Made by a program: the position numbers and the translations under genes
The notes under the pieces: generated by a model
Seen by the model: only the letters and a program-made list of their open reading frames with translations
Told to the model about the DNA's origin: nothing
The model's database searches: none
Shown here: positions 33,201 to 41,662 of the stretch, in pieces
Layout: the number at the start of each line of letters is the position of its first letter
Position numbering within the stretch: the first letter of the stretch is position 1
Source of the DNA: Taibaiella sp.
Lineage (GTDB): Bacteria; Bacteroidota; Bacteroidia; Chitinophagales; Chitinophagaceae
DNA: 64,000 nucleotides
Assembly: GCA_013815385.1 (NCBI GenBank)
Contig: JACDGL010000013.1
Location: 1 to 64,000 of the forward strand
Direction: 5' to 3'

Positions 33201-33539
33201 AAAGGCTTCAGGAAGTAGCTGCTCCAGTATGGCTTCTATCTGTTCGTCTCTTTTCTTCACCAGCTTATCTACTTCTTCATAAATAGCCTCCCGCGCATGC
33301 ATGTCTGTAGTGCCGGTATCATTGGCAGATTCTTTTTTAGCTGCTATCTGGCTATCAATATCCTGCAGGTGTTCCCTGATGCGTTGGCGAAACTCCAGCG
33401 TCCTATTCCGAAGCTGGTCATTTGATAGTGTTTGTAAATCATCATAAGCCTTATTAATTGCTGTAACTAACGGCTGTATGCGTTTTACATCTTTGTCGGA
33501 TTTATTACCGCCAAATAATTTAGAAAGAAGACCGATCAT
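30213..33539 (-). CDS. secA: Preprotein translocase ATPase SecA
   Basis: An 1108-aa motor ATPase that pushes unfolded proteins through SecYEG. Walker A is [11 protein letters not shown], and the DEAD-like box is [21 protein letters not shown]. Motif patterns [13 protein letters not shown] and [23 protein letters not shown] are intact. The C-terminus has the SEC-C zinc motif [19 protein letters not shown], which binds SecB or ribosomes. At 1108 aa it is longer than E. coli SecA (901) through insertions in the first half (around 330-440), usual for Bacteroidota. Monocistronic. Confidence 0.98.
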   Translation of the reverse strand: [1108 protein letters not shown]

Positions 33540-33810
33540 TTTGAATATATTATCGTTTTATCTATTTAGAGACATTTAATAAAAAAACGCCTTAATTGTA
33601 AAGTTTGCTATATTTAGGTATCAAAAGACGTGCAATCTTTTTTGACTGCCAGCCTGACACAAAAGGCTTCAAAGCTACGCCAAATGCAGCATTTGAACAA
33701 GGCAAGACCAGTTGTTTATTAAGTAATAAAAAAAAAATTGTGCTTACTACTTGCAAGGCAAGAAAATTTTTATGTATTTTGTTCCAAACATTTTGAAAAA
33801 GCGTTCAATT

Positions 33811-34350
33811 ATGAAAAAAACCTTCATCCTCGTTACAACTGTATTGGCCTCTGTGTTATGTGCTAATAAGAGTTTTGCCCAAGACGAAGAACTGATAAGA
33901 GTATATCGCTGGTACAATCCGGGGGACAACGAATACGTAACGGTTGCTGATGGTGAATACCAGGACGGCCAGATGATGAACTGGAAATGGAAAACCAAGA
34001 CCTTCATTTTTACTGCTTACCGTAATGCTGGTCCAGGTCGTGTAGCTGTGTATGGCTGGTGGAATCCTGAAACAAAGGATCACGCAAGTATAGCAGATGA
34101 TGAATTTACAGACGACCAGATGATAAAAATGGGCTATACCCAAAAACACCTGCAATATTATGCACTAACCCGCCGTGGCGCCAATACCGTAGGTATATAC
34201 CGCTGGAGAGTAAGCAAGCATAACGACTGGGTAACTGTACCTGAAGATGGCGATACTGATGCTTATCTGAAAAAAGGCTATCGTCACAAAACGTTCCAAT
34301 ACTTTGGTATAGCGCGTTCTACTGATGCCAAGATATATAACCAACTATAA
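33811..34350 (+). CDS. Secreted protein of three tandem DUF5648-like repeats
   Basis: A 179-aa protein. The signal peptide is 1-23 (ILVTTVLASVLCANKSFAQ). The mature part is made of three units of about 43-45 residues (29-71, 77-121, 127-169), each with VYRWYNPGDNEYVTVADGE-type opening (YRWYNP, YGWWNP, YRWRVS), an acidic middle and a closing GY..K..Qyf.lar strand. This pattern resembles the DUF5648 repeat ('VYRxYNPxTGDHxxTxxxxE...GYxxEG') found in carbohydrate- or cell-surface proteins. Likely a small beta-trefoil. The start is ATG 33811; the longer frame from 33751 has no signal peptide at its start. Ends in a bidirectional terminator. Confidence 0.8.
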   Translation: MKKTFILVTTVLASVLCANKSFAQDEELIRVYRWYNPGDNEYVTVADGEYQDGQMMNWKWKTKTFIFTAYRNAGPGRVAVYGWWNPETKDHASIADDEFTDDQMIKMGYTQKHLQYYALTRRGANTVGIYRWRVSKHNDWVTVPEDGDTDAYLKKGYRHKTFQYFGIARSTDAKIYNQL

Positions 34351-34368
34351 TCCGGATCTAACGTTTAT

Positions 34369-34399
34369 AAAAAAAGGTTGCCATTTGGCGACCTTTTTT
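34369..34399. terminator. Bidirectional intrinsic terminator
   Basis: AAAAAAGGTTGCC and GGCGACCTTTTTT around ATTT with one G-T mismatch, between the three-repeat gene and the convergent RlmI gene. Confidence 0.85.
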
Positions 34400-34404
34400 G
34401 TTAG

Positions 34405-35577
34405 CTATAATACCTGCACGATGAGGAATTTTAAATATTGTGTAGTTGGTATATTCCATAATATCGGGTGATCAGAAGCCTGTGTTTGCCATGTAACCTG
34501 GCGCAGCGAGCGTTTTGCATCTTTTGCAGCCGCGCTGATGATATCCAGGAACATAGCAGGCGGCACCAGATTGGTACAGGATGCGGTAACAAGAAAACCT
34601 CCGGGCTTGGTAAGCTTCATGCCGCGAAGGTTTATTTCCTTGTAGCCGGTTACCGCTTTTTCAATATTCTCCCTGCTCTTGGTAAAGGCCGGCGGATCGA
34701 GCATCACCACATCATACCGCTTGCCATCCTTTACCCATTGCTTTAGCACATCGAACGCATTCACAGCCTGGAATTTGCATCTATCCGCATACCCATTCAG
34801 TTCTGCATTACTGCGTGCTGTGGTCACGGCATTCTCAGATATATCGAGCCCCAATACTTGCTTAGCGCCATATTTTGCAGCATGCAAAGAAAAAGTGCCG
34901 GTATAACAAAATGCTTCCAGCACATCTGCATCCTTTACTATATGCTGTATGGCCCTGCGATTATCCTGCTGATCTAAAAAATATCCGGTCTTCTGTCCAT
35001 TCTCTATATCAACATGAAATTTAAGTCCATTCTCATTGATGATTATATTAGTATCGAACGGTGCAGATAAAAAACCTTTTTGCTGTGCGAGGCCTTCCAA
35101 TTCGCGAACGGGTACATCATTTCGTTCGTAAATACCCTTTGGAGAAAATATTTTTTGTATGGCAGACACAATGGCATCTTTCCATTTTTCTATCCCCAGC
35201 GCCAATGTCTGTATGACAAAATAATCGTTGAATTTATCAATTATCAATGCCGGCAACTGGTCGGCTTCGCCGAATACAAGCCTGCAATTCTCCACATACC
35301 CTATCTGCTGCCTGTATTCCCATGCTTCTTTAATGCGGTTATAAAAGAAATCATCATTTATTTCCTCTTCTTTATGGCGGGTAAGCAGGCGTATGCGTAT
35401 CTGCGAGGCCGGATTATAATAGCCTTTCCCTACAAAGGAGCCGTTATAGGAATATACTTCCACTATATCGCCCGGCTGGGGCTCGCCCTGATGATCTCCC
35501 AGTTCATTTCCAAAAATCCAGGGGTGGCCGCCTATTATTCGCTCACCTATTTTTTTGCGCAGGAAAAATTTATACAT
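34405..35577 (-). CDS. rlmI: RlmI/RlmK-type rRNA cytosine-5 methyltransferase
   Basis: A 390-aa enzyme likely methylating C1962 (E. coli numbering) of 23S rRNA. The N-terminal PUA-like domain opens FFLRKKIGERIIGGHPWIFGNEL, with GDIVEVYSYNGSFVGKGYYNPASQIRIRLL ('GxxWIFxxEI' and 'YNPxSxIRxRLL'). The catalytic domain has GQKTGYFLDQQDNR, motif I VLEAFCYTGTFSLHAAKYGA, and DVVMLDPPAFTKSRENIEKA with VTASCTN. The start is ATG 35577 because a -7 box at 35582-35589 leaves almost no leader, and the 32 residues of the longer frame are upstream of the promoter. RlmI and RlmK paralogues are not fully separable. Confidence 0.9.
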   Translation of the reverse strand: MYKFFLRKKIGERIIGGHPWIFGNELGDHQGEPQPGDIVEVYSYNGSFVGKGYYNPASQIRIRLLTRHKEEEINDDFFYNRIKEAWEYRQQIGYVENCRLVFGEADQLPALIIDKFNDYFVIQTLALGIEKWKDAIVSAIQKIFSPKGIYERNDVPVRELEGLAQQKGFLSAPFDTNIIINENGLKFHVDIENGQKTGYFLDQQDNRRAIQHIVKDADVLEAFCYTGTFSLHAAKYGAKQVLGLDISENAVTTARSNAELNGYADRCKFQAVNAFDVLKQWVKDGKRYDVVMLDPPAFTKSRENIEKAVTGYKEINLRGMKLTKPGGFLVTASCTNLVPPAMFLDIISAAAKDAKRSLRQVTWQTQASDHPILWNIPTTQYLKFLIVQVL

Positions 35578-35581
35578 CCTG

Positions 35582-35589
35582 CAAAAATA
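35582..35589 (-). promoter_or_regulatory. TATTTTTG -7 box for rlmI
   Basis: It ends 4 nt from the ATG on the minus strand, so the transcript should start at or next to the AUG (leaderless). Confidence 0.55.
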
Positions 35590-35640
35590 ATGATTGCAAT
35601 CTGTATCTGTTTTAATAACACTAAAGCAAGTATTCTTATT

Positions 35641-35648
35641 TATTTTTG
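35641..35648 (+). promoter_or_regulatory. TATTTTTG -7 box for recN
   Basis: It ends 5 nt upstream of the recN ATG at 35654 and is divergent from the rlmI box. It predicts a very short or absent leader. Confidence 0.55.
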
Positions 35649-35653
35649 TACTG

Positions 35654-37315
35654 ATGCTGCAGAAACTGGCCATTAAGAACTACGCTATTATAGATCAACT
35701 GGTGCTGGAGCCGGATGCCCATCTGAATACGGTTACAGGTGAGACGGGTGCCGGTAAAAGTATTATACTTGGCGCGCTATCGCTGATACTTGGCGAACGG
35801 GCCGATACCTCGGTGCTGATTAATAAAAGTGAAAAGTGCATAGTAGAGGCCTTCTTTGATGTAAGTGGCAATAGTGGCTTTAAAGCAGTATTGCAAAAAG
35901 AAGATATAGACGAGAGCGACCAGTGCATTATAAGGCGAGAGATAAACAGTAATGGTAAGTCGCGTGCATTTATCAATGATACACCGGTAACCTTAAATAC
36001 ACTTAACCGGATCACCGGGCTGCTGATAGACCTTCACCAGCAATTTGACCACCTTGAACTGGAGAATGACCACTTCCAGATGGATGTTGTGGATGCTATA
36101 GGGCAGAATAATGCGTTAAAAAGCACTTATGCTACATTATACCACCAGTATAAAAAAACAAGCCTCGAACTGGCTGATAAGCAGCAACAACTAGCCCAAT
36201 GGCAAAAAGAAGCAGATTACAAAAAATTCCTGCTGGATGAATTGCTACAATCTGACCTGAAAGAAAACGAAATAGAAGACGCCGGGCAACAGCTAAAACA
36301 AATGGCCCACGCCGAAAGGATAATTGGCGTGCTACAAGGAGCTCATAACGTACTGGATGGGGGAGAGCAGCCATTGATCAATGAGTTAAAACGCGTAAGC
36401 CAGCAACTGCAAACTATTACAGATGTTGCGCCGGATGCTGCACTTATAAACGAACGCATATTATCTGTATGGGCTGAACTGAAAGATATAAGCGAAGAGC
36501 TGGAGCTGCTGGAAGGGAAAGTATTGCTGGATACTGACCTTATGCAGCAAATACAGGAAAAACTGGATAAGGGCTACAAACTCCTAAAAAAGCATGGACT
36601 GCAAACAACTAACGACCTGATAGCGCTACAGCAGCAACTTGAAAAAGAGCTGAGATCCACCCTGGACCTTACAGAAGCAATAGCAACCTTAACTAAGGAG
36701 CAGGGAGCATTATATTTACAACTAATAGAAGACGGCAAAAGATTATCAGCAAAACGCAATAGTACTGCTCCCCAAATTGCAGCTAAGGTAAATGAACTAC
36801 TAACTTTAGTGGGCATGCCTAATGCTACGTTTGCCATCGTATTAAAGCCATTACCACAGCCGGGACCTAATGGTATTGATTCCATACAGTTTCTGCTGGA
36901 TGCCAACAAAAGCGGCCATATGCTACCCGTGCAAAAAGCAGCATCTGGCGGGGAAATGAGCCGTATCATGCTCTGTATCAAATCGCTTACTGCCAAAGCG
37001 ATGCACCTACCCACACTTATATTTGACGAAGTGGATACCGGAATATCAGGCGAGGCTGCACGGCAGGTAGGGATATTACTGCGCAATCTGGCTACCTACC
37101 ACCAGGTGGTGTGCATTACCCACCAGCCGCAGGTGGCTGCAAAAGGAACTACACACTTTTATGTGTATAAGGATACCGATGGCAGTGCGCGCATAACCAC
37201 TAAGGTGCGTGTATTAAAACAGGAAGAGCGTGTACTGGCTATAGCCCGCATGATAGGCGGCGAACAGCCCAGTGAAGCCGCAATGCAAAATGCGCGCGAG
37301 CTGGTAACCGTTTAA
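35654..37315 (+). CDS. recN: DNA repair protein RecN
   Basis: A 553-aa SMC-like ATPase acting in double-strand-break repair. It opens LQKLAIKNYAIIDQLVLE with Walker A VTGETGAGKSIILGAL near residue 30. A central coiled coil follows (about 150-370, heptads rich in Gln, Leu and Lys). The C-terminal head contains the ABC signature QKAASGGEMSRIMLCIKSL and Walker B PTLIFDEVDTGISGEAA, with VVCITHQPQVAA. Length matches RecN (about 550). I chose ATG 35654; the 20-residue extension from 35594 crosses the promoter and the opposite rlmI promoter. Confidence 0.96.
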   Translation: MLQKLAIKNYAIIDQLVLEPDAHLNTVTGETGAGKSIILGALSLILGERADTSVLINKSEKCIVEAFFDVSGNSGFKAVLQKEDIDESDQCIIRREINSNGKSRAFINDTPVTLNTLNRITGLLIDLHQQFDHLELENDHFQMDVVDAIGQNNALKSTYATLYHQYKKTSLELADKQQQLAQWQKEADYKKFLLDELLQSDLKENEIEDAGQQLKQMAHAERIIGVLQGAHNVLDGGEQPLINELKRVSQQLQTITDVAPDAALINERILSVWAELKDISEELELLEGKVLLDTDLMQQIQEKLDKGYKLLKKHGLQTTNDLIALQQQLEKELRSTLDLTEAIATLTKEQGALYLQLIEDGKRLSAKRNSTAPQIAAKVNELLTLVGMPNATFAIVLKPLPQPGPNGIDSIQFLLDANKSGHMLPVQKAASGGEMSRIMLCIKSLTAKAMHLPTLIFDEVDTGISGEAARQVGILLRNLATYHQVVCITHQPQVAAKGTTHFYVYKDTDGSARITTKVRVLKQEERVLAIARMIGGEQPSEAAMQNARELVTV

Positions 37316-37319
37316 GATA

Positions 37320-38960
37320 CTATCGTAGTATCACTACGCGTGTACGGGCTGCCATACTTTGTGCTGATACTTCCAATATATATTGTCCGCTTGCAGGCTT
37401 GCCCATATCTACATCCATATGGCCGGAGGCATCAAATGAATTGATGCCCTGCCATGCAGTAATGCCCGCTGCATTTATGAGGCGCATGTCCACTTGCTTA
37501 TTAATCAGCCACTGGCTCGTGGTGGATACACGTAAATGACCATGGCCGGGATTAGGCGACACTGCAATAACATCAGTAGAATAAGGTATCTGTGATATAC
37601 CGGCAGTTGGTGGATTGGCTTTTGCTGCTTTCCACATACCGCGGCCATAGGTACCAGCCCATATCTCGCCTGTGGCATAATTAATAGCCATATCATTGAC
37701 CTGGACAACAGGAAGGCCATTATTATACAATGCCCAATCGTTCATAACTGTATCGCGATAGAAAATACCTACATCAGTGCCTACATATTTTGTGCCGTCT
37801 ACCTTATCTATTACAATGCTATGTAGCGGTATATTAGGCAGTGTGCCACTATCATCATGCCATGTGATATCGGATATGTGCCTGTCCATTACTTTTTTAC
37901 CTGTGTAGTTGGCATATGTGGCCCATATGTGATCAGGATTATTGGGGTCAGCTACGATATCAGAAATAGTACCAAAGAAATTATTCATTGATGTCCAGGT
38001 AGTACCAGCATCTGTAGAATACCATACCAGATTACTTACCAATACAAATATATAGGAGCTATTAAGAGGTGATACTACTATACGATCTATATTGCCGCTA
38101 AATAGTTTAGTGTATGCAGTCCAGTTACTCCCCCTATCCTCAGAATGGTACAGTTTATTGTAACCAACATAAAGGGTAGAAGGGGTAGCGGGGTCGATTA
38201 TGTAGGGGGTAGTCCATGCACCTGTTGGTGTAGGAGTAATATTCCTTGAGATATTGGTACCGGAAGTACCTACATACCTAGTAATATTCCCATACTGTAT
38301 AGCCACATAATAAATGCTGGAATCGGAGTAGTCAATATTGCATTCCATTCCATCTCCCGATGTTCTTACTTCGTCGTTCTTATTTGTTGTCCTTACTATT
38401 TTAGTATCATTGTCCTGAGCACCGCCAAGGGTATAATTTGCATTATCGGCTACTGCTATACGATAGAATTGCGTAATGCCCAGGCCGTTTGAAAGATCTA
38501 CCCAATAGGAGGTATCAGGTGCGGTTTTATACACACCGCCATCGTTAGTTTCAAACAAGGTATGCGGAGACAGGGGGTTATAGCCCATAAAATGTTTGTC
38601 CGCATGTACCACTTCCAGAGTAGAGATATTATTGGTCCATTGGCTTGCTATTTTCCAGGTATTGCCTCCATTGTTTGAATGCCAGGTATTAACACCGCCA
38701 ATGTACACACTATTAGAATCAAGCGGGCTTATTGCCATACACAGGTCGTACCAGCCTTGTCCGCCACAACTACTTGTGGCAAGCCTAGGGTCGTAGTTGA
38801 GGATGTTATAAATACACCCGGAGTCGGCGCTGTATATTCTTCTGAATGTTTTGCCGGTATCAGATGAAGTGTAAAAGCCTTCGATCCCATAAAGTATTAG
38901 AACTAATAGCTTTAACAATAGCCGGATTCTGGGGTGTAACGGCAAGGGCCATTCGTACAC
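37320..38960 (-). CDS. T9SS type A beta-propeller protein, C-terminal part of a frameshifted gene
   Basis: This frame is the continuation of the gene at 38860-39897. True homology starts near YGIEGFYTSSDTGKTFRR (about 38890), and the 28 residues before it read through the wrong frame. It contains BNR/sortilin-type beta-propeller blades: WHSNNGGNTWKIAS, YHSEDRGSNWTAYTK and WYSTDAGTTWTSMNN ('xxSxDGGxTW'). The end is a T9SS type A domain (VSPNPGHGHLRVS, then GQYILEVSAQS and VVILR). Exported surface protein of unknown ligand. One extra base in the TTT or GGG run near 38886-38893 would restore the single frame (about 860 aa in total). Confidence 0.85.
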   Translation of the reverse strand: MYEWPLPLHPRIRLLLKLLVLILYGIEGFYTSSDTGKTFRRIYSADSGCIYNILNYDPRLATSSCGGQGWYDLCMAISPLDSNSVYIGGVNTWHSNNGGNTWKIASQWTNNISTLEVVHADKHFMGYNPLSPHTLFETNDGGVYKTAPDTSYWVDLSNGLGITQFYRIAVADNANYTLGGAQDNDTKIVRTTNKNDEVRTSGDGMECNIDYSDSSIYYVAIQYGNITRYVGTSGTNISRNITPTPTGAWTTPYIIDPATPSTLYVGYNKLYHSEDRGSNWTAYTKLFSGNIDRIVVSPLNSSYIFVLVSNLVWYSTDAGTTWTSMNNFFGTISDIVADPNNPDHIWATYANYTGKKVMDRHISDITWHDDSGTLPNIPLHSIVIDKVDGTKYVGTDVGIFYRDTVMNDWALYNNGLPVVQVNDMAINYATGEIWAGTYGRGMWKAAKANPPTAGISQIPYSTDVIAVSPNPGHGHLRVSTTSQWLINKQVDMRLINAAGITAWQGINSFDASGHMDVDMGKPASGQYILEVSAQSMAARTRVVILR

Positions 38961-39897
38961 AACTGATAATATTGGTTATTTGTGTCCATGTAGCACCGCC
39001 GTCAGCAGAACGGTAAACATTTGCAGAAGGGCCACCTGTCGCAAAAACGATAGAGGTGTCAACTTTACTATATACGAGTTGTTTAAAAGCACCGGTTTTT
39101 ACTATTGACCAGCTTACGCCGGCATTCAGAGATCTGTATAGACCTATATTGGTGGCTAAAAGAAGCGTATTCGTATCCGACGGGTTAATAAGCATTGAAT
39201 TGGCCAATACTCCCTGTGTGGGTGCCCACGTTAACCCGGCTACAGTATCCCACGATGCACCACCATTAGTAGAATGCAGAATGCCTATACTGTAATTATC
39301 CTGGGCGTCCTTATCTCCCGTGCATAGAAAAATACTGTTCGTATTCAGCGGGTTTACGGTGATATCAGATACTCCGCGTACAGGATAAGCGTTGTCAGTG
39401 ATGCAGTTCCAGTGCATACCGCCATCAGTAGTTTTCCATGCGCCGCCACCTGCGCTTCCTACCCAGAAAGTATTGGAATCTGTAGGATGGAAAGTGACCG
39501 TCTCAATACGGCCCATTCCCTTGCCATTGGCAGTACTGCCATCGGGGCCGGCAAAATTCCACATTGCTGTAGCTGTAGTGCGGGCGTGCGATTGATTGAT
39601 ATTATGGGTGGCCTTGTAGGCTTCCCATTCGCGCATGGTGCGCACCTGGGATACCAGGTAACCGTTCTCATCTGTGTGGTAGCGCCAGAATGCTACCCAC
39701 CTGTCAAACTGGTAGTTGACATCATCTTCTTCATTTTCTGACTCTTTCTCAGCCTCTGCTGTATGTGTTGCTTTCCATTCGTCTATTACATCCTGTAGTT
39801 TCACAGGAGTACCTGGTGTATGATCCTTAAGCCATGGCTGGGCATGGCATAGGGTACCTAAAAAAAGACAAATAACAAATATGGTAAGTTGCTTCAT
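38860..39897 (-). CDS. Beta-propeller protein, N-terminal part of a frameshifted T9SS gene
   Basis: A 345-codon frame with a signal peptide (LTIFVICLFLGTLCHAQ), a linker containing VDYQFDRW-type residues, and the first propeller blades: AGGGAWKTTDGGMHWNCITD, LHSTNGGASWDTV, YRSLNAGVSWSIVK and YRSADGGATWTQITN. These are the sortilin/VPS10-like blades that fit those in the downstream frame. The reading frame breaks after AIVKAISSNTL and ends in an unrelated short tail. It lies 14 bp after the stop of the 39912-40370 gene on the same strand, so the two are probably one transcript. Confidence 0.85.
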   Translation of the reverse strand: MKQLTIFVICLFLGTLCHAQPWLKDHTPGTPVKLQDVIDEWKATHTAEAEKESENEEDDVNYQFDRWVAFWRYHTDENGYLVSQVRTMREWEAYKATHNINQSHARTTATAMWNFAGPDGSTANGKGMGRIETVTFHPTDSNTFWVGSAGGGAWKTTDGGMHWNCITDNAYPVRGVSDITVNPLNTNSIFLCTGDKDAQDNYSIGILHSTNGGASWDTVAGLTWAPTQGVLANSMLINPSDTNTLLLATNIGLYRSLNAGVSWSIVKTGAFKQLVYSKVDTSIVFATGGPSANVYRSADGGATWTQITNIISCVRMALAVTPQNPAIVKAISSNTLWDRRLLHFI

Positions 39898-39911
39898 TTT
39901 TATATGGATAA

Positions 39912-40370
39912 CTATGGCAATGCGAGTACAGGGGATTCTTTTACCACTTTTGCAGTAATGCCGGCCCAGCCACTTTTATTGGTTTTAAAATAGATGCTAT
40001 TATTGGAAGGTTTTATACAATTACCAACAGGGTCATGAACTGTATCAAGGGGCATAAGCGTAATTACGTCACCCTTTTTTATATTTTTCAAGTTCCTTAC
40101 AGGTATATCTTTTGAAGATTGTACTCCACATTTCTTCCATTCATTATTTATATACGAATAAAACAGGGTGGGCGGTTCTGCATTTAACCACTTTATTGTG
40201 AATCTGTACTCATCCATAATTGGTGAGCCCTGCCTACCAGGTAACACTCTGCGATGGCTGCAATCAATAAGTGATGCATATCCGCTTTTGGGAGCATGTT
40301 TATTTTTATTTGCTTTACCAGACACAGCTACAGCTGCACACAATATTATTATACTGAAAAATACCCTCAT
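39912..40370 (-). CDS. Hypothetical secreted protein
   Basis: A 152-aa protein with a signal peptide (MRVFFSIIILCAAVAVSGKA). The start is ATG 40370, since the longer frame from 40400 crosses a -7 box. The mature part is basic and contains two cysteines (KKCGVQSS, GNCIKPS), a pattern YRFTIKWLNAEPPTLFYSYINNEW, and later KKGDVITLMPLD. I do not recognise the family. It is probably periplasmic or exported and precedes the frameshifted propeller gene in the same direction, so it may be a partner. Confidence 0.65.
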   Translation of the reverse strand: MRVFFSIIILCAAVAVSGKANKNKHAPKSGYASLIDCSHRRVLPGRQGSPIMDEYRFTIKWLNAEPPTLFYSYINNEWKKCGVQSSKDIPVRNLKNIKKGDVITLMPLDTVHDPVGNCIKPSNNSIYFKTNKSGWAGITAKVVKESPVLALP

Positions 40371-40388
40371 TATGCAATATGGAAAGCG

Positions 40389-40396
40389 CAAATATA
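40389..40396 (-). promoter_or_regulatory. TATATTTG -7 box for the 39912-40370 gene
   Basis: 18 nt upstream of ATG 40370 on the minus strand; excludes the longer start at 40400. Confidence 0.55.
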
Positions 40397-40477
40397 ACAA
40401 AATACGGAGATTTGTGGGGGATAATTGGGGTGATGATATGTAATCTGTTCGTCATTACTTACTTGAGGTGGCAGTAG

Positions 40478-40485
40478 TACATTTG
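40478..40485 (+). promoter_or_regulatory. TACATTTG -7 box for the RsmB-like gene
   Basis: It ends 4 nt before the ATG at 40490. The predicted transcript start coincides with the AUG. Confidence 0.55.
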
Positions 40486-40489
40486 CACT

Positions 40490-41662
40490 ATGCGGTATAT
40501 AAAAGACTATGCAGAAAACATTATAAGGGACTACCGTGGAGCGGAGCCATTGGCGCAATATCTTAAAAATTATTTTAGGCTGTATCCCAAACTAGGAAGC
40601 AGAGACAGGAAGATGATAAGTGATATGGCCTATAGCTGGTATCGCTGTAGTAAGGCTATAACAGGAACAGAAAGCACCAACAATGAGGTAGAATCTAAAC
40701 TACAGGCATGCATCCTGTTATGCAGCGCTAATGACCGTGTAATGCAAACTTTTCTGCCAGCAGATTGGAAACCATACTCCACCAAGAGCATAGAAGAAAG
40801 AGTAGCATTACTAAGCAAGAGTAACTTCAAAATAGATACCGGTCTTTTGGCACCTTTTGACTCCACATTGTCAGAGGGGATAGGAAGAAGAGAATGGCTA
40901 AATTCTATGTGGATACAACCCCGATTGTTTATAAGGATCAGGAAGGAAAAGGATAAGATCACAGACATTCTGAACGACAATAATATCCCATTTGTACATT
41001 TTTCGGATAATTGCCTATCACTACCAAATGGGGCTGCTATTGACAAGCTACTGCCACAGGATGCGTATGTGGTTCAGGATGCTTCTTCGCAGAAAACAGG
41101 AACTTATTTTAACCCTAAGGACAAAGAGGTTTGGTATGACTGCTGTGCGGGCGCAGGCGGCAAATCGTTGCTGCTGAAGGATATGGAGCAGAATGTATTG
41201 CTTACAGTCTCAGATAAACGGGAAAATATACTCCACAATCTGAAAAACCGCTTCAGCCAATATCATATAGAGCCACCCGAGGTAATAATTACAGATGTTT
41301 CAGATGCTGGATTGCTTGCAAAGCAAATAGACGGTAGGAGCTTTGATGGGATAATATGCGATGTGCCGTGCAGCGGATCTGGAACATGGGCCAGAAACCC
41401 GGAAGAGCTTTATTATTTTAATAAGAAGAAAATTAGGGAACTACCCGCCCTGCAAACACAGATAGCCTGTAATGCAGTCGGCTATTTGAAAGATAGTGGT
41501 AGAATTATCTACATTACCTGCTCCGTATTTAAAGAGGAGAATGAGGATGTGGTAAATGAAATAGCAAAGCAAACCGGACTGACAATAGAACACCTGCAAA
41601 TAATAAACGGGATAGATGATAAGGCAGATAGCATGTTTGTAGCTGTGCTGCGAAAACTATGA
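40490..41662 (+). CDS. RsmB/NOP-family RNA cytosine-5 methyltransferase
   Basis: A 390-aa enzyme methylating cytosine in RNA, most likely 16S rRNA. The N-terminal helical region is NusB/RsmB-like. SAM motif I is WYDCCAGAGGKSLLLKD, and the catalytic Cys lies in motif IV as DVPCSGSGTWARNPE. The second Cys is in motif VI, YITCSVFKEENEDVV. Both cysteines of the family are present. It differs from RsmB itself in length and in a Glu-rich C-terminus, so target position is uncertain. The start ATG follows a -7 box directly. It overlaps the 3' end of the convergent subtilase gene by 6 bp. Confidence 0.9.
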   Translation: MRYIKDYAENIIRDYRGAEPLAQYLKNYFRLYPKLGSRDRKMISDMAYSWYRCSKAITGTESTNNEVESKLQACILLCSANDRVMQTFLPADWKPYSTKSIEERVALLSKSNFKIDTGLLAPFDSTLSEGIGRREWLNSMWIQPRLFIRIRKEKDKITDILNDNNIPFVHFSDNCLSLPNGAAIDKLLPQDAYVVQDASSQKTGTYFNPKDKEVWYDCCAGAGGKSLLLKDMEQNVLLTVSDKRENILHNLKNRFSQYHIEPPEVIITDVSDAGLLAKQIDGRSFDGIICDVPCSGSGTWARNPEELYYFNKKKIRELPALQTQIACNAVGYLKDSGRIIYITCSVFKEENEDVVNEIAKQTGLTIEHLQIINGIDDKADSMFVAVLRKL

